This document shows, one piece after another, positions 20,031 through 31,283 of a stretch of 64,000 bases of DNA. The DNA comes from Antitrichia curtipendula. Taxonomy: Eukaryota > Streptophyta > Bryopsida > Hypnales > Leucodontaceae. Below the pieces are notes generated by a model. It was not told the origin of the DNA. It saw only the letters and a list, made by a program, of their open reading frames with translations, and searched no databases. Numbering within the stretch: the first letter of the stretch is position 1; each line of letters starts with the position of its first letter. Both the position numbers and the translations under genes were made by a program. The stretch spans positions 23,619,567 to 23,683,566 of the forward strand of contig OX579636.1 of assembly GCA_951230915.1 (NCBI GenBank), written 5' to 3'.

Positions 20031-20959
20031 TTAACCCCTAAAGTTCTATGACTATGTTTTCACCAAAAACACTCCAAAACTGTCATTTTTAGTACAAGTA
20101 CCAAATTTTTGAAAAAAACACTTTTTTGACACATGTAATCGTAGGATCTTATAGTAAACTAGTTTTAGAAGATGTCGAAAAAATTTCAGAATTTTCCACC
20201 ATGCGGATTGGAAGATATTAGCATTTGAATTGGCAAAAATCTTTTTTTTGTCCCTGCGAAAAACAGGGCAGCTGCACTTCACAAGGTCACATTTGTATGA
20301 AAAAATGTCCAAAATGGTGGTGCATCTTTGAGTTCTTTTTCCTAAACAAATTCTCTACATGCTTAAAAATTTTCAAATCATTTGATATTGTACAACATAT
20401 TCAAAAAAAATAGTAAGTAGAAAGAAGTAGAGAATGATCCAAAATACTAAATTGTTAAGAACTTAATTATGGAATTGAAAAATATAAATCCCAATGGTTG
20501 TAATGTTGTAATAAACAACTTACATCCTATGAAAAAAAAATTTCAAAAAAAATTTAAAATTGAGTTAAATAAACAACTTCAAAGTTTGTTTCAGAGTAGA
20601 GAATCTATAACTGCCCACAAACTAAAAATCCTTGTAACTTTTGATTCATTGGTCAAAATGGAATGATTCAATGCTTTCCACATATATATAACTCTAGAAA
20701 ACCAATTTCAAATTTTTATTTTTGAAAAAAGTGATTTTTTCTGATCTGCCCGGACTGCTAGTTACGAAAAAAGTAACATATTTGGCCATAACTTTTGACT
20801 CCTGTTTCCAAATGTCATAAATTTAGTGCATATGAAAGGTACTCTTGGCGCCCACCTTCAATTAAAATTTCAGCCAAAAATATGAAAATCTCCAGTCACA
20901 AGTACCAGTCCAAATTTTTTATACTGCCAAAAACCACATGCTGGTCCTTTAGGGGTTAG
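20031..20959 (+). mobile_element. TTAA-flanked non-autonomous transposon, second subfamily (copy C)
   Basis: The copy starts TTAACCCCTAAAGTTC at 20031 and ends GGTCCTTTAGGGGTTAG at 20959; the right TTAA has become TTAG. It is about 929 bp and matches copy B (8024-8904) throughout, including the CACAAGGTCACATTTGTATG block. Near its right side it has a ~45 bp segment (CCAGTCACAAGTACC region) that matches, inverted, the fragment at 32736. No protein is encoded. Confidence 0.8.
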
Positions 20960-22195
20960 CTTACATTGTTTGATTCAATATACATGTCTTCACAGTAACC
21001 CTAAACTAAAGACAGTGGAAAAGACAGACTGGGCAATCCCCAAACCCCAGAGCGAACCTTGAACCCTAAATAGCCGGAACAACAAACAGAGGAACTGGAA
21101 TAGGAACCGCCAATTTTCAAAATTAAATGACAGCCACCTAAAGCCAATCAATGTCTATTGTAGAAATTAGTAAAGTCTATAAAATTATCGAACACTTTGA
21201 ATATGCCGCTCACAAGGCAATAACATTCAATACTTTTGGCCAAAAAGAAGAAGAAAAAGGGGGGTATTCAAGGTCTAATTTTTTTCTAATTGAACCTATT
21301 TTTTTATACCCTATAGCAGTTTGAAGACATGGCATGGCATTTTTGTACCCTACAATATATAAAAACAAATTATAATTTTTATCTTAAATGTTTTTTAGGC
21401 ACCTTATCATTTGTTTGCATGTAGTTTTCTACTGCTACCGCTCACTGCCTCCTAGAACATCGGTGAGTATGTTTTGTATTCTATTCACTAATAGAAATGG
21501 ATGTAGATCAAATGCACAAAATGATTTGTTTTCATTTTTGTGTATACTGTAGACTAGGTGTATCAAAGAAGACACAATTGTGCAGGGACCCATTATGGAA
21601 GGGTTAAATTACTACCGACAACTAAATAAGTCAAGAAAAGTAGCCTCTACGCTAATGGAGTCAATCACTTCAAGATTTAGGAGCTTGTAAACTTTGTAAT
21701 GTAGGCACTTGTTGTAAATTAATAATGATAATTTTAATGAAGGAATCACTTTCATTAGAATATTTGCATTCTCTACAATATAAGAGCATCTTGACTAAAA
21801 TGGAACATTACAACAGTTTGGCCGGTCTCATTACTTCAGTATGTGGGATGAGTTGGAATATTACACCACTCATGCCTAGTTTCATGGGCAAGTTCATGGC
21901 CCAACGAGAGATAGATTCAATCAAAGAAATATTTAAATTATATTGTTGTTTGATTCAAGGGAGTTACTACCTGTTGTCTTAAATTCTAGAGTCATTATTC
22001 TCCACAAATTTGGACTCCCTAATAAGAATCAGAGTAATGACAAGAAAATGCTCCCCAAAATTTAAGCATGTAGTAGGTCAAACCAAGCAGGCATAGTAGG
22101 ATGCCATTTAGAGCTTGATTTTTGAAGGGCTAGCTAGGGTGATCGGCTAGTATAAAAAATTCAATATTAAAAATTAATGATTATGATTTTTCTAT
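20960..22195. other. Intergenic sequence without recognised gene
   Basis: Mixed AT-rich DNA. The longest open frame (21725-21982, 85 codons) has no recognisable family features. Confidence 0.45.
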
Positions 22196-22460
22196 TCAAG
22201 ATTTTGTACTAGGGTGCCCATTGCAAATCTTGATTTTCTAGTGCTGAGGGATCCTAAAAATGAGTCTCAAATACACTAAATCTTGGAGAAAAAATAACAT
22301 TAGAAATTCATTTAAAAAATTGTAGAGTAGATTTTGAGGATCCATAAATTATTTGGAATTATACATGTTATGTCCTTTAACCTTATATTTTTTGGTGACC
22401 TCAATTTTAGATTTGGCATATATGTAAAAAAAAGATTGAAAGACTTCAAATCATTTTCAC
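22196..22460 (+). repeat. Dispersed repeat, inverted copy at the right window edge
   Basis: This segment is similar, in reverse orientation, to about 63740-64000. Shared landmarks are CCATTGCAAATCTTGATT, GAGTCTC/GAGCCTCAAATA, TTGTAGAGTAGATTTTGA and ACCTCAATTT-AGATTTG. It has no coding capacity and its ends are not defined, because the other copy runs into the window edge. Confidence 0.6.
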
Positions 22461-23379
22461 AATTTAAACACCCTTATGATCAAACATTTTAATCTTTCAA
22501 TCCATAAGTGATATTGTTGTGTTTTCTTTTCTTATGTAATGTCTAACATGTCTAGTTTGAATTCACACAATGACAATTTAAAAAATTGATAAAATTTATC
22601 AAAATGTTAGTTTTTTGTTCAATTTAGAATAGATACCAAGAAGCTCCAAAAAAGCCTTCAAAATTTAAGGGTTGAGGTAAAAGCACCTAATTGCAACATG
22701 TTTCGTTTCCCAACATTAAAAAAATGGTCTTAAATGAACACTTGCATGATCCAAAACCAACAGAACATTTGAGAAGCAACCAATGTGAGGGAGTGAGGAG
22801 TTTTCTGAAGCAACCAATGAAACTTTCAAAGACATTTCGTGCTTCAATTGTGTCTACAAGATGTGTGTGTTTTTGCAATACAAAGCTATTCCCGTAGCCA
22901 GTGTCTCACTCTAGACTTTGAAGGGACAATCAGACTCTGACCATGGTTATAGCTGTGTATTGCAAAAAAGAAATGTTGGGTGTCCATTCAAGGTGAGTCA
23001 ACAATTAAGTATAGGCTCCTACTCCATGTTTTCAACTTTGAAAATTTGCAAAATATTATTAGAGTCTTGGAAAATTACGAAACCACCAAAGATTGCATTT
23101 CTCTTGAGTTTGCTAGTAACCTCATCAATTTTTTGGGTCATTCAACCTTTTGAGATAGTGGAACTTTAAAAAGTGTAGCTTCTAAGTGTTGTTACCTTGT
23201 AATAGGTTGTGAAGACTTTGTGTACTTCAGTTTTCAAAACCGTGTAACTTGCATCTTCCAGCTTGTTTGTAGCCCAATTCTGAATCTGTCCGGAAGTGCA
23301 AAAAAAGGGGGGCCATCAAAATTACAAATCCACCTTCTACTTTGCAAATCACTTTTACTTAGTCTTCTTTTCTAGTCAC
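22461..23379. other. Intergenic sequence without recognised gene
   Basis: Open frames at 22691-22897 and 22918-23169 show no family resemblance. No structured repeat was seen. Confidence 0.4.
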
Positions 23380-23623
23380 CTCAAGAGAGGCCAAGGAGAA
23401 TTGACCCCCTCATTGCCCCAACCAAGGATAATTTAAAAAAATTTCCCCCTATTTTGTGCCGTGTTTATTGGAAATTCTTTGCCTCTCCTACCTAATTTGG
23501 GGTCTCTTATTGCAAATATGAATTCAGAATTTTTTTTTTAAAACCCATATGTTGCAAATAAAAAATTCTAGTGTTTGCCTCAGTGGGGCAATGAGGGGGT
23601 CAATTCACCCTGGCCCCTCAGAG
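23380..23623. mobile_element. MITE with ~40 bp terminal inverted repeats
   Basis: GAATTGACCCCCTCATTGCC near 23397 is matched in reverse complement by GGCAATGAGGGGGTCAATTC near 23588-23607. The similarity extends outward through CTCAAGAGAGGCCA on the left and TGGCCCCTCAGAG on the right. The ~244 bp unit is non-coding. A target duplication is not clear, so the superfamily is open. Confidence 0.75.
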
Positions 23624-24352
23624 AACACTCCATTTTGACCTAAGATCACTACAAGGGAGATCTTCAATTGTCCACCCATGGGCATGGGGCGCAATTTCTA
23701 AATTCCCTGAAGGCACAGGCCAGTCCAATGTTTTTCTTATCATTTTGGAGAAGTAGTCAGCTATTTCTTCAATCCTCCTGTGATATTTGCCCACTATGTT
23801 CTGATATCAATGTCAAAACTATATGATACCTAAGTAAAATTTGGATGCTAGTCTAAAAATACACTCGTAATCTAGCTATATTGACCAATAAAATGAAGAT
23901 TTTCTTTACAAAGAATAGCCAATGTCCACAAAATTATTAACCAACCAAATGGGGGGGGCTTTTTTTTTCCCTAGAAAGCAAGCGTCCCCGGCATTGCAAC
24001 TTCCCATTCTATTGAGAGATTATTGTTTTGATTTTCATCCATCTACTTCATGAATTCTAGCACCTAATATTGATGGCTTGCCAAAAATTATTTGGCACTG
24101 TTGACCTTGTGAGAAAGCTTGGCTATTGTGTATGAGCCAGTTAGTGGTCTACAAATCTGGCCAATCAATTCACAACCTAGCCAGCCAATGGTGCTTAAAC
24201 TCAATTCTCCCTAAGGATCTAGAAAGGATCATCCCAATCTCTCTAAGGTAGTGTGTTCTAAAAGTGACCATGTTCTAAATGCGACCCCTATCTAGGAATT
24301 AGTGACATGTTACTTGAAATATCTATCATTATCAATGATGAGTTAGGTAGGC
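23624..24352. other. Intergenic sequence without recognised gene
   Basis: No gene or repeat recognised, apart from a G8 run near 23950. Confidence 0.45.
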
Positions 24353-24935
24353 TTAACCCCTAAAGTCCCAAGGCCATTTTTTTTGTCAAAAATCACTCAA
24401 ATCTACCACTTTCTTACATTCACCTACACAAATTTTAAAAATTAATTTTTTAGAATCTAACCGTATGATCTTATTCTACACTTGTCTTAGACTATGTGGT
24501 AAAAAATTTGTGGTATTTGACCATACAAATTGAGAGATATTAGCATTCAAAGTGAAAGAATTGTTTTTTTCAAGAAGTTGTTCTAGTTGCCCGCAAAATA
24601 AGAAGCTCCATAACTTTTACATCACCAATCCAAATAGAATGAATCAAAGCTCTCCATTTAGGCAAAAATATAACCTACAAGAAAAAAAATATCAAAATTT
24701 TTATTTCATTTTTTTGTGGATTTTTTTTGCTGCCTGGTCTCCCCCATTTTGAGGTTATTGTGGCATAACTTTTGCTTCCGAGCACCAATTGAAATAAAAA
24801 TTATATTCCCAAATATTTAAAAAGTTTTTCTATCATTTGAGAAAGTTTCAAAAAGTTTCAGTAAAAATTGAAATCATAGGAGCCTGCCCAAATCCATTTT
24901 GTCCCCCGTAGGGACAATGGGACTTTAGGGGTTAA
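24353..24935 (+). mobile_element. TTAA-flanked non-autonomous transposon, short form (copy D)
   Basis: TTAA at 24353-24356 and 24932-24935 enclose a 583 bp copy. Ends are TTAACCCCTAAAGTCCC and GGGACTTTAGGGGTTAA, exact inverted repeats. The right subterminal palindrome reads TTGTCCCCCGTAGGGACAA. It lacks the ~300 bp central segment of copy A and so is an internal deletion form. Confidence 0.85.
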
Positions 24936-25048
24936 ATGATTGCTTTTAGATCAGACTACCTTAGGATTCAAGGGGAAAGCACAAGGGCTGCAATACTAGG
25001 TTAGTCACCGTAGTAATTATCTTCTTTTGTATTGTGTGAATCCTTTTC

Positions 25049-25783
25049 TTAACCCTTGAACTCCCAAGGCCATTTTTCTGTCAAAAATGAATTAAAATTG
25101 CTAGTTTTGTTGCGTTCATCCAAGAAAAAAAAATTTAGAATCTAACCATAGGATCTTATACTTCACTTATTTTAGATTATGTGGTAAAATTTTCATAAAG
25201 TTTGACCATACAGATTGAAAAATATTAGCATTCAAATTTTAAAAATTGTTAAATAGAAGTAGGTTCAAAATTGAAAGATAAACTAATCGTTAATACCTCT
25301 AAGACATGATTGAAACACTATAATCCCAATGGTGAGATTTTCTTAGCAAACAAACCTAACCTTTTTAAACAATTTTTTTTAAATGGTGAAAATTGCATTA
25401 AAAAATGAATCCTATAAGTTATTTTTTCAAGAAGATGTTCTAATTGCCCCCAAAAGATATTGTTCATAAATTTCACATAACAAATCCAAATGGAATGAAT
25501 AAAAGCTTCCCACATAGATAAAATTACAGTATATGAGAAACAATTTATTTTTTATAAATTTGTGTGAGGAGGTTTCCACCTACCACACTGAATAAAAGGA
25601 CCTTTTGTACCATAATTTTTGCTCTCAAGCACTAAGTGAAATAAAAATTGTATTCTCCAAAAGCTAATGTGTTTTTCTATCTTCACAAAAAGTTTCAAAA
25701 AATCATGATGAATATTGAAGCTGTAGAAGCCTACTCGAAACCCATTTTGTCCCCCAAGAGGACGATGGGACTTTAGAGGTTAA
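25049..25783 (+). mobile_element. TTAA-flanked non-autonomous transposon, intermediate form (copy E)
   Basis: TTAA at 25049-25052 and 25780-25783 enclose 735 bp. Ends are slightly decayed (TTAACCCTTGAACTCCC and GGGACTTTAGAGGTTAA). It keeps part of the central segment found in copies A and H (the GTTAAATAGAAGTAGG-TTCAAAATTGAA block), so it is intermediate in length. It lies 113 bp from copy D in the same orientation. Confidence 0.8.
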
Positions 25784-27012
25784 AAAAAACACCAAGAGCA
25801 TCCATTAGAGGTCAAACTATTGTGCAAGACCTTCCGTTTTCACACCAAATTCCAAAGACGAGGGTGCACACTTCCATCTTATGTAAGAGGATTCTATGTC
25901 ATCCATCGGATAGCAACATTACAGGATTAACAATGTCATGATCTTTTTGGCTGTAGGTTGTACATGTAGCCAAATGGCAAAAAAATCGTGCATAAAAAAA
26001 ACACGGAGTACAGCAACCGTACACTGGGCGTCACAATCGCAATTACCAGGCAGCTGCCCCCACGACCCCTTCTTTCGACGTGTGCCCACCAGTCCACGCC
26101 GTGCTTGGTCTTCGCCACTCGTTTTGCGTCCTCCCCTTCCTGGCGCTTGCCTTCAGCCACCACACTCCGCCCTCCGCTGCCCAAACACGCCTCCAGCTCC
26201 TCCTCTTCTCGACAATTAAGGGAATAAGGGAGCACCTGGCATTCATTTCAGTTTATTATTCAGTTCATGGCAACTGGCAAGCCCCTCCCCACCACCTTGG
26301 TCGGTATCCGGAGTTGCCTCTCCGGCCTTTCTTAAATCTATTCTTTGCGTCCCCCATCACTTCGTCACCATTCTGTCGCGTTGCGGGACCGACACAAGGA
26401 AAGTGGGCGCGAAGGGACTCTCTTGTCCCAGCGGTGGCGGGGGGAAAGCCGAAGATCCCATCTCAAGAGCACACCTGGGATCGGAATTCGGGAGGGAAGG
26501 GGTGGGTGTGTGCGCGCGCGTTAGTAACTTGTAGGGCCAGGATTGAGACTCGGAGGGGGTGCCGACGGTCGCCAAGTGGTGGGGAGGGAATTGAAGGAGG
26601 ACAGAGTTGGTAGTTTGTGCAAGGGGAATTTGGAAGGTGGGGGTGACGAGGGGCTACTGTTGCTGGATCTGAGGTGAAGGGAGCAGGATTGGGTTGGAAG
26701 TGATTTGAGTGAGTTTGAATTGACGTTTGGAATAGAGCATCGTGGTCCCGAGGTTGTTGGGTTTCTGGAAATTTGAGTTGGGTTTGTGGATAGAGGATTG
26801 TTTTCTGGGATTGTGGACAGAAGATAGAGGATTGTTTTCTGGGATTGTGGACAGAAGATAGAGGTTTCTTGTCTCCGAGGTTGCTTATTTTCTGGAAATT
26901 TGAGTTGGGGGTTAGTGTCAACACGTGAGGAATTCTTAGAGAATTCGCGAGATTGGGTGTCTCGAGGCAAATTTTGAGTTAGATTGTGTGAAGCGCGTGC
27001 CGATTCCCAGCT
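25784..27012 (+). promoter_or_regulatory. GC-rich promoter and 5' leader region of the RING-H2 gene
   Basis: From about 26000 the composition turns GC-rich and stays so into the coding region, as in a promoter plus leader. Long overlapping open frames on both strands (such as 26080-26613 +) are by-products of this composition; none resembles a known protein. A (GC)n-like GTGTGTGCGCGCGCG run lies near 26507. No TATA box was identified with confidence. Confidence 0.45.
26761..26915. repeat. Tandem and direct duplications in the RING gene leader
   Basis: A 34 bp unit starting GATAGAGGATTG occurs at 26789 and 26823, with the start of a third unit at 26857. The flanking phrase TTTCTGGAAATTTGAGTTGGG occurs before (about 26762) and after (about 26890), so a larger ~130 bp duplication encloses the short one. 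It sits 100-250 bp upstream of the start codon. Confidence 0.8.
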
Positions 27013-28047
27013 ATGTCTGCCTCCCCCCCAACATGGAATTCTCCTCCCTTAACTCACAGAGGGACGGTCGTCAACAGCAAGGTGATGGTGGTCGCCGTCG
27101 CCATCCTCTTCGCCGTCGTCGTCTTCATCCTCTGTCTCCACGTCTACGCCAAGTGGTTCTGGCGTAACCAAGCTTCAGTCACAATCATCGCCAGCGACGG
27201 CACAGTTCACACTCTCTCCTGGCGCCGCCGTCGCTACCGTGGCGACCCTCGCATCCACCACCCAGACAACCCCCCCGCTTCTTCCCAATCCGTGGGCATC
27301 ACACGCGACGTCGTGGAAGCTCTCCCCACCTTTGAATTTTCTGGGGAAGAGGGACGGAAGCTGGAATGCGCGGTGTGCTTGGAGGATTTTGAAGTGGGTG
27401 AGAAGGGACGGACGTTACCCAAGTGCGGCCACGGTTTCCACTTGGAGTGCATTGACATGTGGTTGCACTCGCACTCGACGTGTCCGTTGTGTCGCACGAG
27501 CGTGGTGGGGGAGGATGAGACGAAGCAGGTGGTGGTTCAAGTTGAGGAGCAAGAGAGGGCAGCTGTTGTGGGTGACGTTGGGGGGGCGTTTATGGCGGCG
27601 ATGAGAGCTTCACGACGACGGCAACGGTCGTTGAGTAGTTCTACGGGGCTAAATAGTCTTCCGCGCACAGGCGAGGACCAGGAAGAAGTGGACAATCGTG
27701 AAGAAATGGTGCCAGAGATTCCTGCCAGGGAGACGATGTCGCAGGAGAGTTTGAAAGAGTATGAGACGCCGTCTGTGAGTACTGTTGTTGCGGAGTCGAG
27801 GCCGGCGTCTGGTATTCGTGCGCCGTTTCAAGTGACTATTGATATTCCGAGAGCGGGGGGTGCGGGGTTTGGGAACTCTTCGAATGTGATGTCGCCCATG
27901 GCGCGCGCGTCGGCGAGCTTTCGGAGGTTGTTGAGTCGAGGGAAGAGCGTGGTGGCACCGCAAAGTGACGAGGACGGGTCTTCTTCTTCATCAAGAACTC
28001 CATCACCGCCGCCGCCTCCACCACCACCACCACCACCAAATGTTTGA
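27013..28047 (+). CDS. ATL-type RING-H2 finger protein (membrane E3 ubiquitin ligase)
   Basis: A single-exon 344-residue protein. Order: short Pro/Ser-rich N-terminus; one transmembrane helix at about residues 24-46 (VMVVAVAILFAVVVFILCL); a basic stretch RRRRYRG at 71-77; a GITRDVVEALPTFEF segment (95-109) at the place of the ATL family GLD motif; then a canonical RING-H2 with Cys119, Cys122, Cys138, His140, His143, Cys146, Cys157, Cys160, plus the ATL-typical Pro136 before the third cysteine, Trp150 and CPLCR. The C-terminal half is low complexity, ending in Ser runs and a run of 12 prolines. Family members are membrane-anchored E3 ligases that bind E2 enzymes and often act in defence or stress responses; the substrate cannot be inferred. 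Lack of introns is usual for ATLs. Confidence 0.93.
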   Translation: MSASPPTWNSPPLTHRGTVVNSKVMVVAVAILFAVVVFILCLHVYAKWFWRNQASVTIIASDGTVHTLSWRRRRYRGDPRIHHPDNPPASSQSVGITRDVVEALPTFEFSGEEGRKLECAVCLEDFEVGEKGRTLPKCGHGFHLECIDMWLHSHSTCPLCRTSVVGEDETKQVVVQVEEQERAAVVGDVGGAFMAAMRASRRRQRSLSSSTGLNSLPRTGEDQEEVDNREEMVPEIPARETMSQESLKEYETPSVSTVVAESRPASGIRAPFQVTIDIPRAGGAGFGNSSNVMSPMARASASFRRLLSRGKSVVAPQSDEDGSSSSSRTPSPPPPPPPPPPPNV

Positions 28048-28084
28048 GAATTGGGTACTAGTTTGCTGCCACTCTGCAAATCAC

Positions 28085-28480
28085 TGCTTCCCCGAAGCCG
28101 TAATCTTGCATCGCCAAGTTTGACAAGGTGCTCCGTAACCTGCAAGCCTTTCCGTTCACCTCCTGGATTGATCAGCTTGATCCTTGCCGAAACCCTAATT
28201 ATGCATCACCAGCTTAGCTTTGACACGGTGCTCCGTGGCTTGCAATCCTTTCCATATACTCCGCCATCGACGACCTTGATTTGGGTCAAAACCCTAATCC
28301 TGCATCACCAGCTCAGCTTTGTCGAGGTGCTCCTTGCCTAGCAATCCTTTCTGACAACCTCCACACTGATGAGCTTGATCCATTCCGAAACCCTAATCGT
28401 CCATCACCAGCTTGGACAAGGTGCTACATGGCTTTGCATCACCTCCCCATTGAGGAGCTTCATCCATTAAACGAAGTGCG
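28085..28480 (+). repeat. Four-unit tandem repeat (~98 bp) just after the RING-H2 stop codon
   Basis: The units align on CCTAATNNTGCATCACCAGC, with TAAT at 28101, 28196, 28295 and 28394, so the period is 95 to 99 bp. Each unit also has GGTGCTCC(G/T)TG and a GAGCTTGAT-like tail. Units differ at perhaps a quarter of positions. The array starts within 60 bp of the stop codon, so it is probably 3' UTR. Confidence 0.85.
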
Positions 28481-28532
28481 CAGACAGGGATTAGTCCAAT
28501 TCTGCTTCGGGTGGTGTATCATTGTGTAATTT

Positions 28533-28833
28533 GTAAGTAAGATTGTAGGACCAGGTTGCCATTTAGCAACCTTCAGAGTAGGAATATTGTATAGAGAAGT
28601 CACGCAAGCTCAGTGAGCTGCAACATCGTAGAGTTGTAAACTAACGGCGATTTGTCTTTGCAAAGGCAGGAAGATGAACATGAGCCATGGCGAGGTCATG
28701 GCACTTCCGGAGCATTTCTTCCAAAGATCCCTTCTTGTAAGAATGGTTTCTTTCTGGCTTTTTCTTGATTGTAATAGCGCTCATTTCATCGGGCTTTCAT
28801 TTGCAGAATTTGCCAACACAGGATTCGGAGTGA
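28533..28833 (+). other. Possible spliced 3' UTR or small downstream ORF
   Basis: Strong splice signals lie past the RING gene: donor TTT|GTAAGTAAG at 28533 with acceptor GCAAAGGCAG at 28669, and donor CTT|GTAAGA at 28737 with acceptor TCATTTGCAG at 28806. Joining the second pair gives a 29-codon frame from ATG 28674 to TGA 28831-28833. This could be 3' UTR introns of the RING gene or an unrelated small transcript. Confidence 0.3.
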
Positions 28834-29864
28834 ATTCATGATTCATTGGATGCTATGGATTTTATAGGTCTGTATATAATGTTCACAGCAAAATAGCATG
28901 AAGGTAGACTACAGCTTTATGGTAGGATCAGTCAAGAGTATCCTAAAAGATTTCAGAAAAGAACTTGATTCTTGTTGCACAATGTTCAAAATGTTGGCAT
29001 TGAAAATTAGCAACTTTTTCAAGAATCTTTGAATCCAACTTTGACCTTGTTGCATATTTTATGCCCTTTGTATTATGTTCTTAGAGAAATGATCATTGAG
29101 GTGTGTATGTTTCATACTTACTTTGGAAAATGCAGTACCTGGGTTGCAACTTGGGTGTGAGGAGATATTTAATAAAAGTGAGGAGATAGGATTTAGACTT
29201 TGAAACTACTTAATTAGACTTTTGATAGATAAGGTTTGAGCACCCATAATCATCATTGCCTAGAATATGATACCTACCATTTGGATCAAAAATCAACCCC
29301 ATAACCTCGATATTGATGACACAAGGTGTACACGATCAAAACACGAGAGTCTAATTAGTAGGGATATATATCAATTTTGTATACACCACTTGACAATATT
29401 TTGAAATTTCATAACTTACTCACAAGGTGTTTATGTAATGTTTGCTAAAGTGCATTGAAATCTTCTTTTACTTGCCAACAAGATCCAATGAAAACAACTC
29501 ATGTTTTATAGTAGTAAGTATGTTCAATTGCAAATAATGTTAATTATGGATGCACATACCCCAAATGCATGATTATGTCCTTCAAATAAGCAATTGAAAG
29601 GCAGACATGACCTTGACAAATGAGGTTTGCAAAACGATTTGGGAACCCTAATTAAAGTGAGGGGTTCAATCTCATTACCTCCAAAGCCATGGTTTATTCC
29701 CTTCTTTGTAGATGATTTTATTAGGTGGATACCCTATAAATGCCCCAAGTGTGTCATTGACCTAAACCCACCATCATCACTTTCTATACATCTCCAAAAT
29801 CAATATGTACCTACACAGAAGGGACAATTTTACAACCTCTACCAAAAAAAAATTTGACCTTTTA
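28834..29864. other. Intergenic sequence without recognised gene
   Basis: AT-rich, no structured signal recognised. Confidence 0.5.
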
Positions 29865-30034
29865 TAACCGGTTGTTGACTTTTCAACGTGAATGTGGCAC
29901 CGTTCCATTGGCAACCCATCCCCATTGCCATTACAAATTGCAACTCATAACCTTTCTTTCCTTTCAATTTGCTTCCTACACTGCTTTGGATCATGAAAAT
30001 TAGAGGTTATGATTGAAAAATGTACAACCGGTTA
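29865..30034 (+). mobile_element. 170 bp MITE with TAACCGGTTGT ends
   Basis: It starts TAACCGGTTGT and ends ACAACCGGTTA, an 11 bp perfect inverted repeat. The interior matches, in reverse orientation, the element at 58526-58693: GTTGACTTTTCAACG against CGTTGAAAAGTCAAC, and the CCATTGCCATTACAA block against TTGTAATGGCAATGG. It is non-coding. Confidence 0.8.
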
Positions 30035-30295
30035 CGTACAATAATCTATTTGCTGCTAGCACGGCTCATTGGTTATCTAATACATAACTTTTGCATTTAG
30101 TATCCAAATGTTTTATTTTCTTTGGTGCAATCAAACCTCCTTTTTCTTGCCAACAAAAACAAATATGAAAATTTGACAAGTCTATAGTAACAAAAAGTGG
30201 CGGTTTCGAAGTGAACAATTATGTCTCTTTGAAACATGCTACACTAATGTGTTTTTAAAATTTCCTCAAAAAATGAGTCTAAATTTTCGGAATTA

Positions 30296-30752
30296 AGGGC
30301 CACTTTACACTATGGCCGACCAAGTCGAGAGGCCGTGAAATTGAGTGGCCAAACTTTGTTGAGAGTCCAAAGAAATGAGCAATAAATAGGCAATAGAATA
30401 TAGGAATTGCAGCCTTTGGCCGGCCACAGTGTGAAGCCTCCAAAGGCCAAGTCCAAAGTCCAAACCCTTGGCAATGAACTCCCACCTACCAATCTAACAG
30501 TTGAGATCTTGTCATAAGTTGACGAACTCTCGACCATAGTTTGGGTCTCCATTTTTACTCAACCCAAACTTTCTTTGAGAATCCGTCGCCATATAGGCAA
30601 TTTATTGTCACGTAGGTAGTTGGAGGGTGATGGCCTTTGGACTTGTGCCTTTTAATGTGAAGGGTCGAGAGGCCGAACTTTTGATTTCCTGAAATTTGAT
30701 TGGTGGAAACCCACAGCCTCTCGACCTTTGGCCTCTAGTGTGAAGTGGCCCT
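30296..30752. mobile_element. 457 bp MITE with ends AGGGCCACTT
   Basis: The left end AGGGCCACTTTACACTA-GGCC is matched by the right end GGCC-TAGTGTGAAGTGGCCCT. Further in, GTCGAGAGGCC recurs several times in both orientations, so the element has subterminal repeats of the kind transposases bind. The frames inside are not a recognised protein. The target duplication is unclear. Confidence 0.75.
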
Positions 30753-31283
30753 ATTTATATTTTATATTCAGCAGAAACCGCTGCCAAGGTATGTGGATCA
30801 ATGATTCACCATTCTCCACATAATTTCAGACAATGCATCCCCAATTCTCTGCAACGCACAGGCATATAATGTTAGGGCAGTTCCTAAAGTCCAATCTGGC
30901 TCTGAATCTGGCTCAGTGGCACATGCAAGAGGAGCAACGCTAACTTATTTATCTTTCCCCATCTCCACCTGTTTGAATGCAAGGCTGCAGAACGATATGC
31001 CCACAAAGTCACTTAAAAACTTTGCCACCTCTGTTGAGCCCAACAATCGCAGGTCAATCAATCAGTGGCCACATTATAAGTTGGGGTACAGTACAGTACA
31101 AACTCCCTCAAACTTTAGCTTCAAAGTCAAGAGGATTCTGTTCGTACCTGTTGAAATTAGGCACACACTAGTCAGGCACCCTATTGCGCACATGATTTGG
31201 GGGGATCTGGGGTCTCACACAATAATTGCACAAATGATCCAATGGAAGAAGAAAATTAGTACGGAGTAGGAAGGGAGAAGGTC
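30753..31283. other. Intergenic sequence without recognised gene
   Basis: The frame at 30916-31269 (117 codons) was not recognised. No repeat partner was found in the window. Confidence 0.4.

Noticed and set aside
26080..26613. A 177-codon open frame upstream of the RING-H2 gene
   Set aside because: It lies in GC-rich promoter/leader DNA where several frames on both strands are open. It has no recognisable domain and skewed composition. I treat it as a by-product of base composition.
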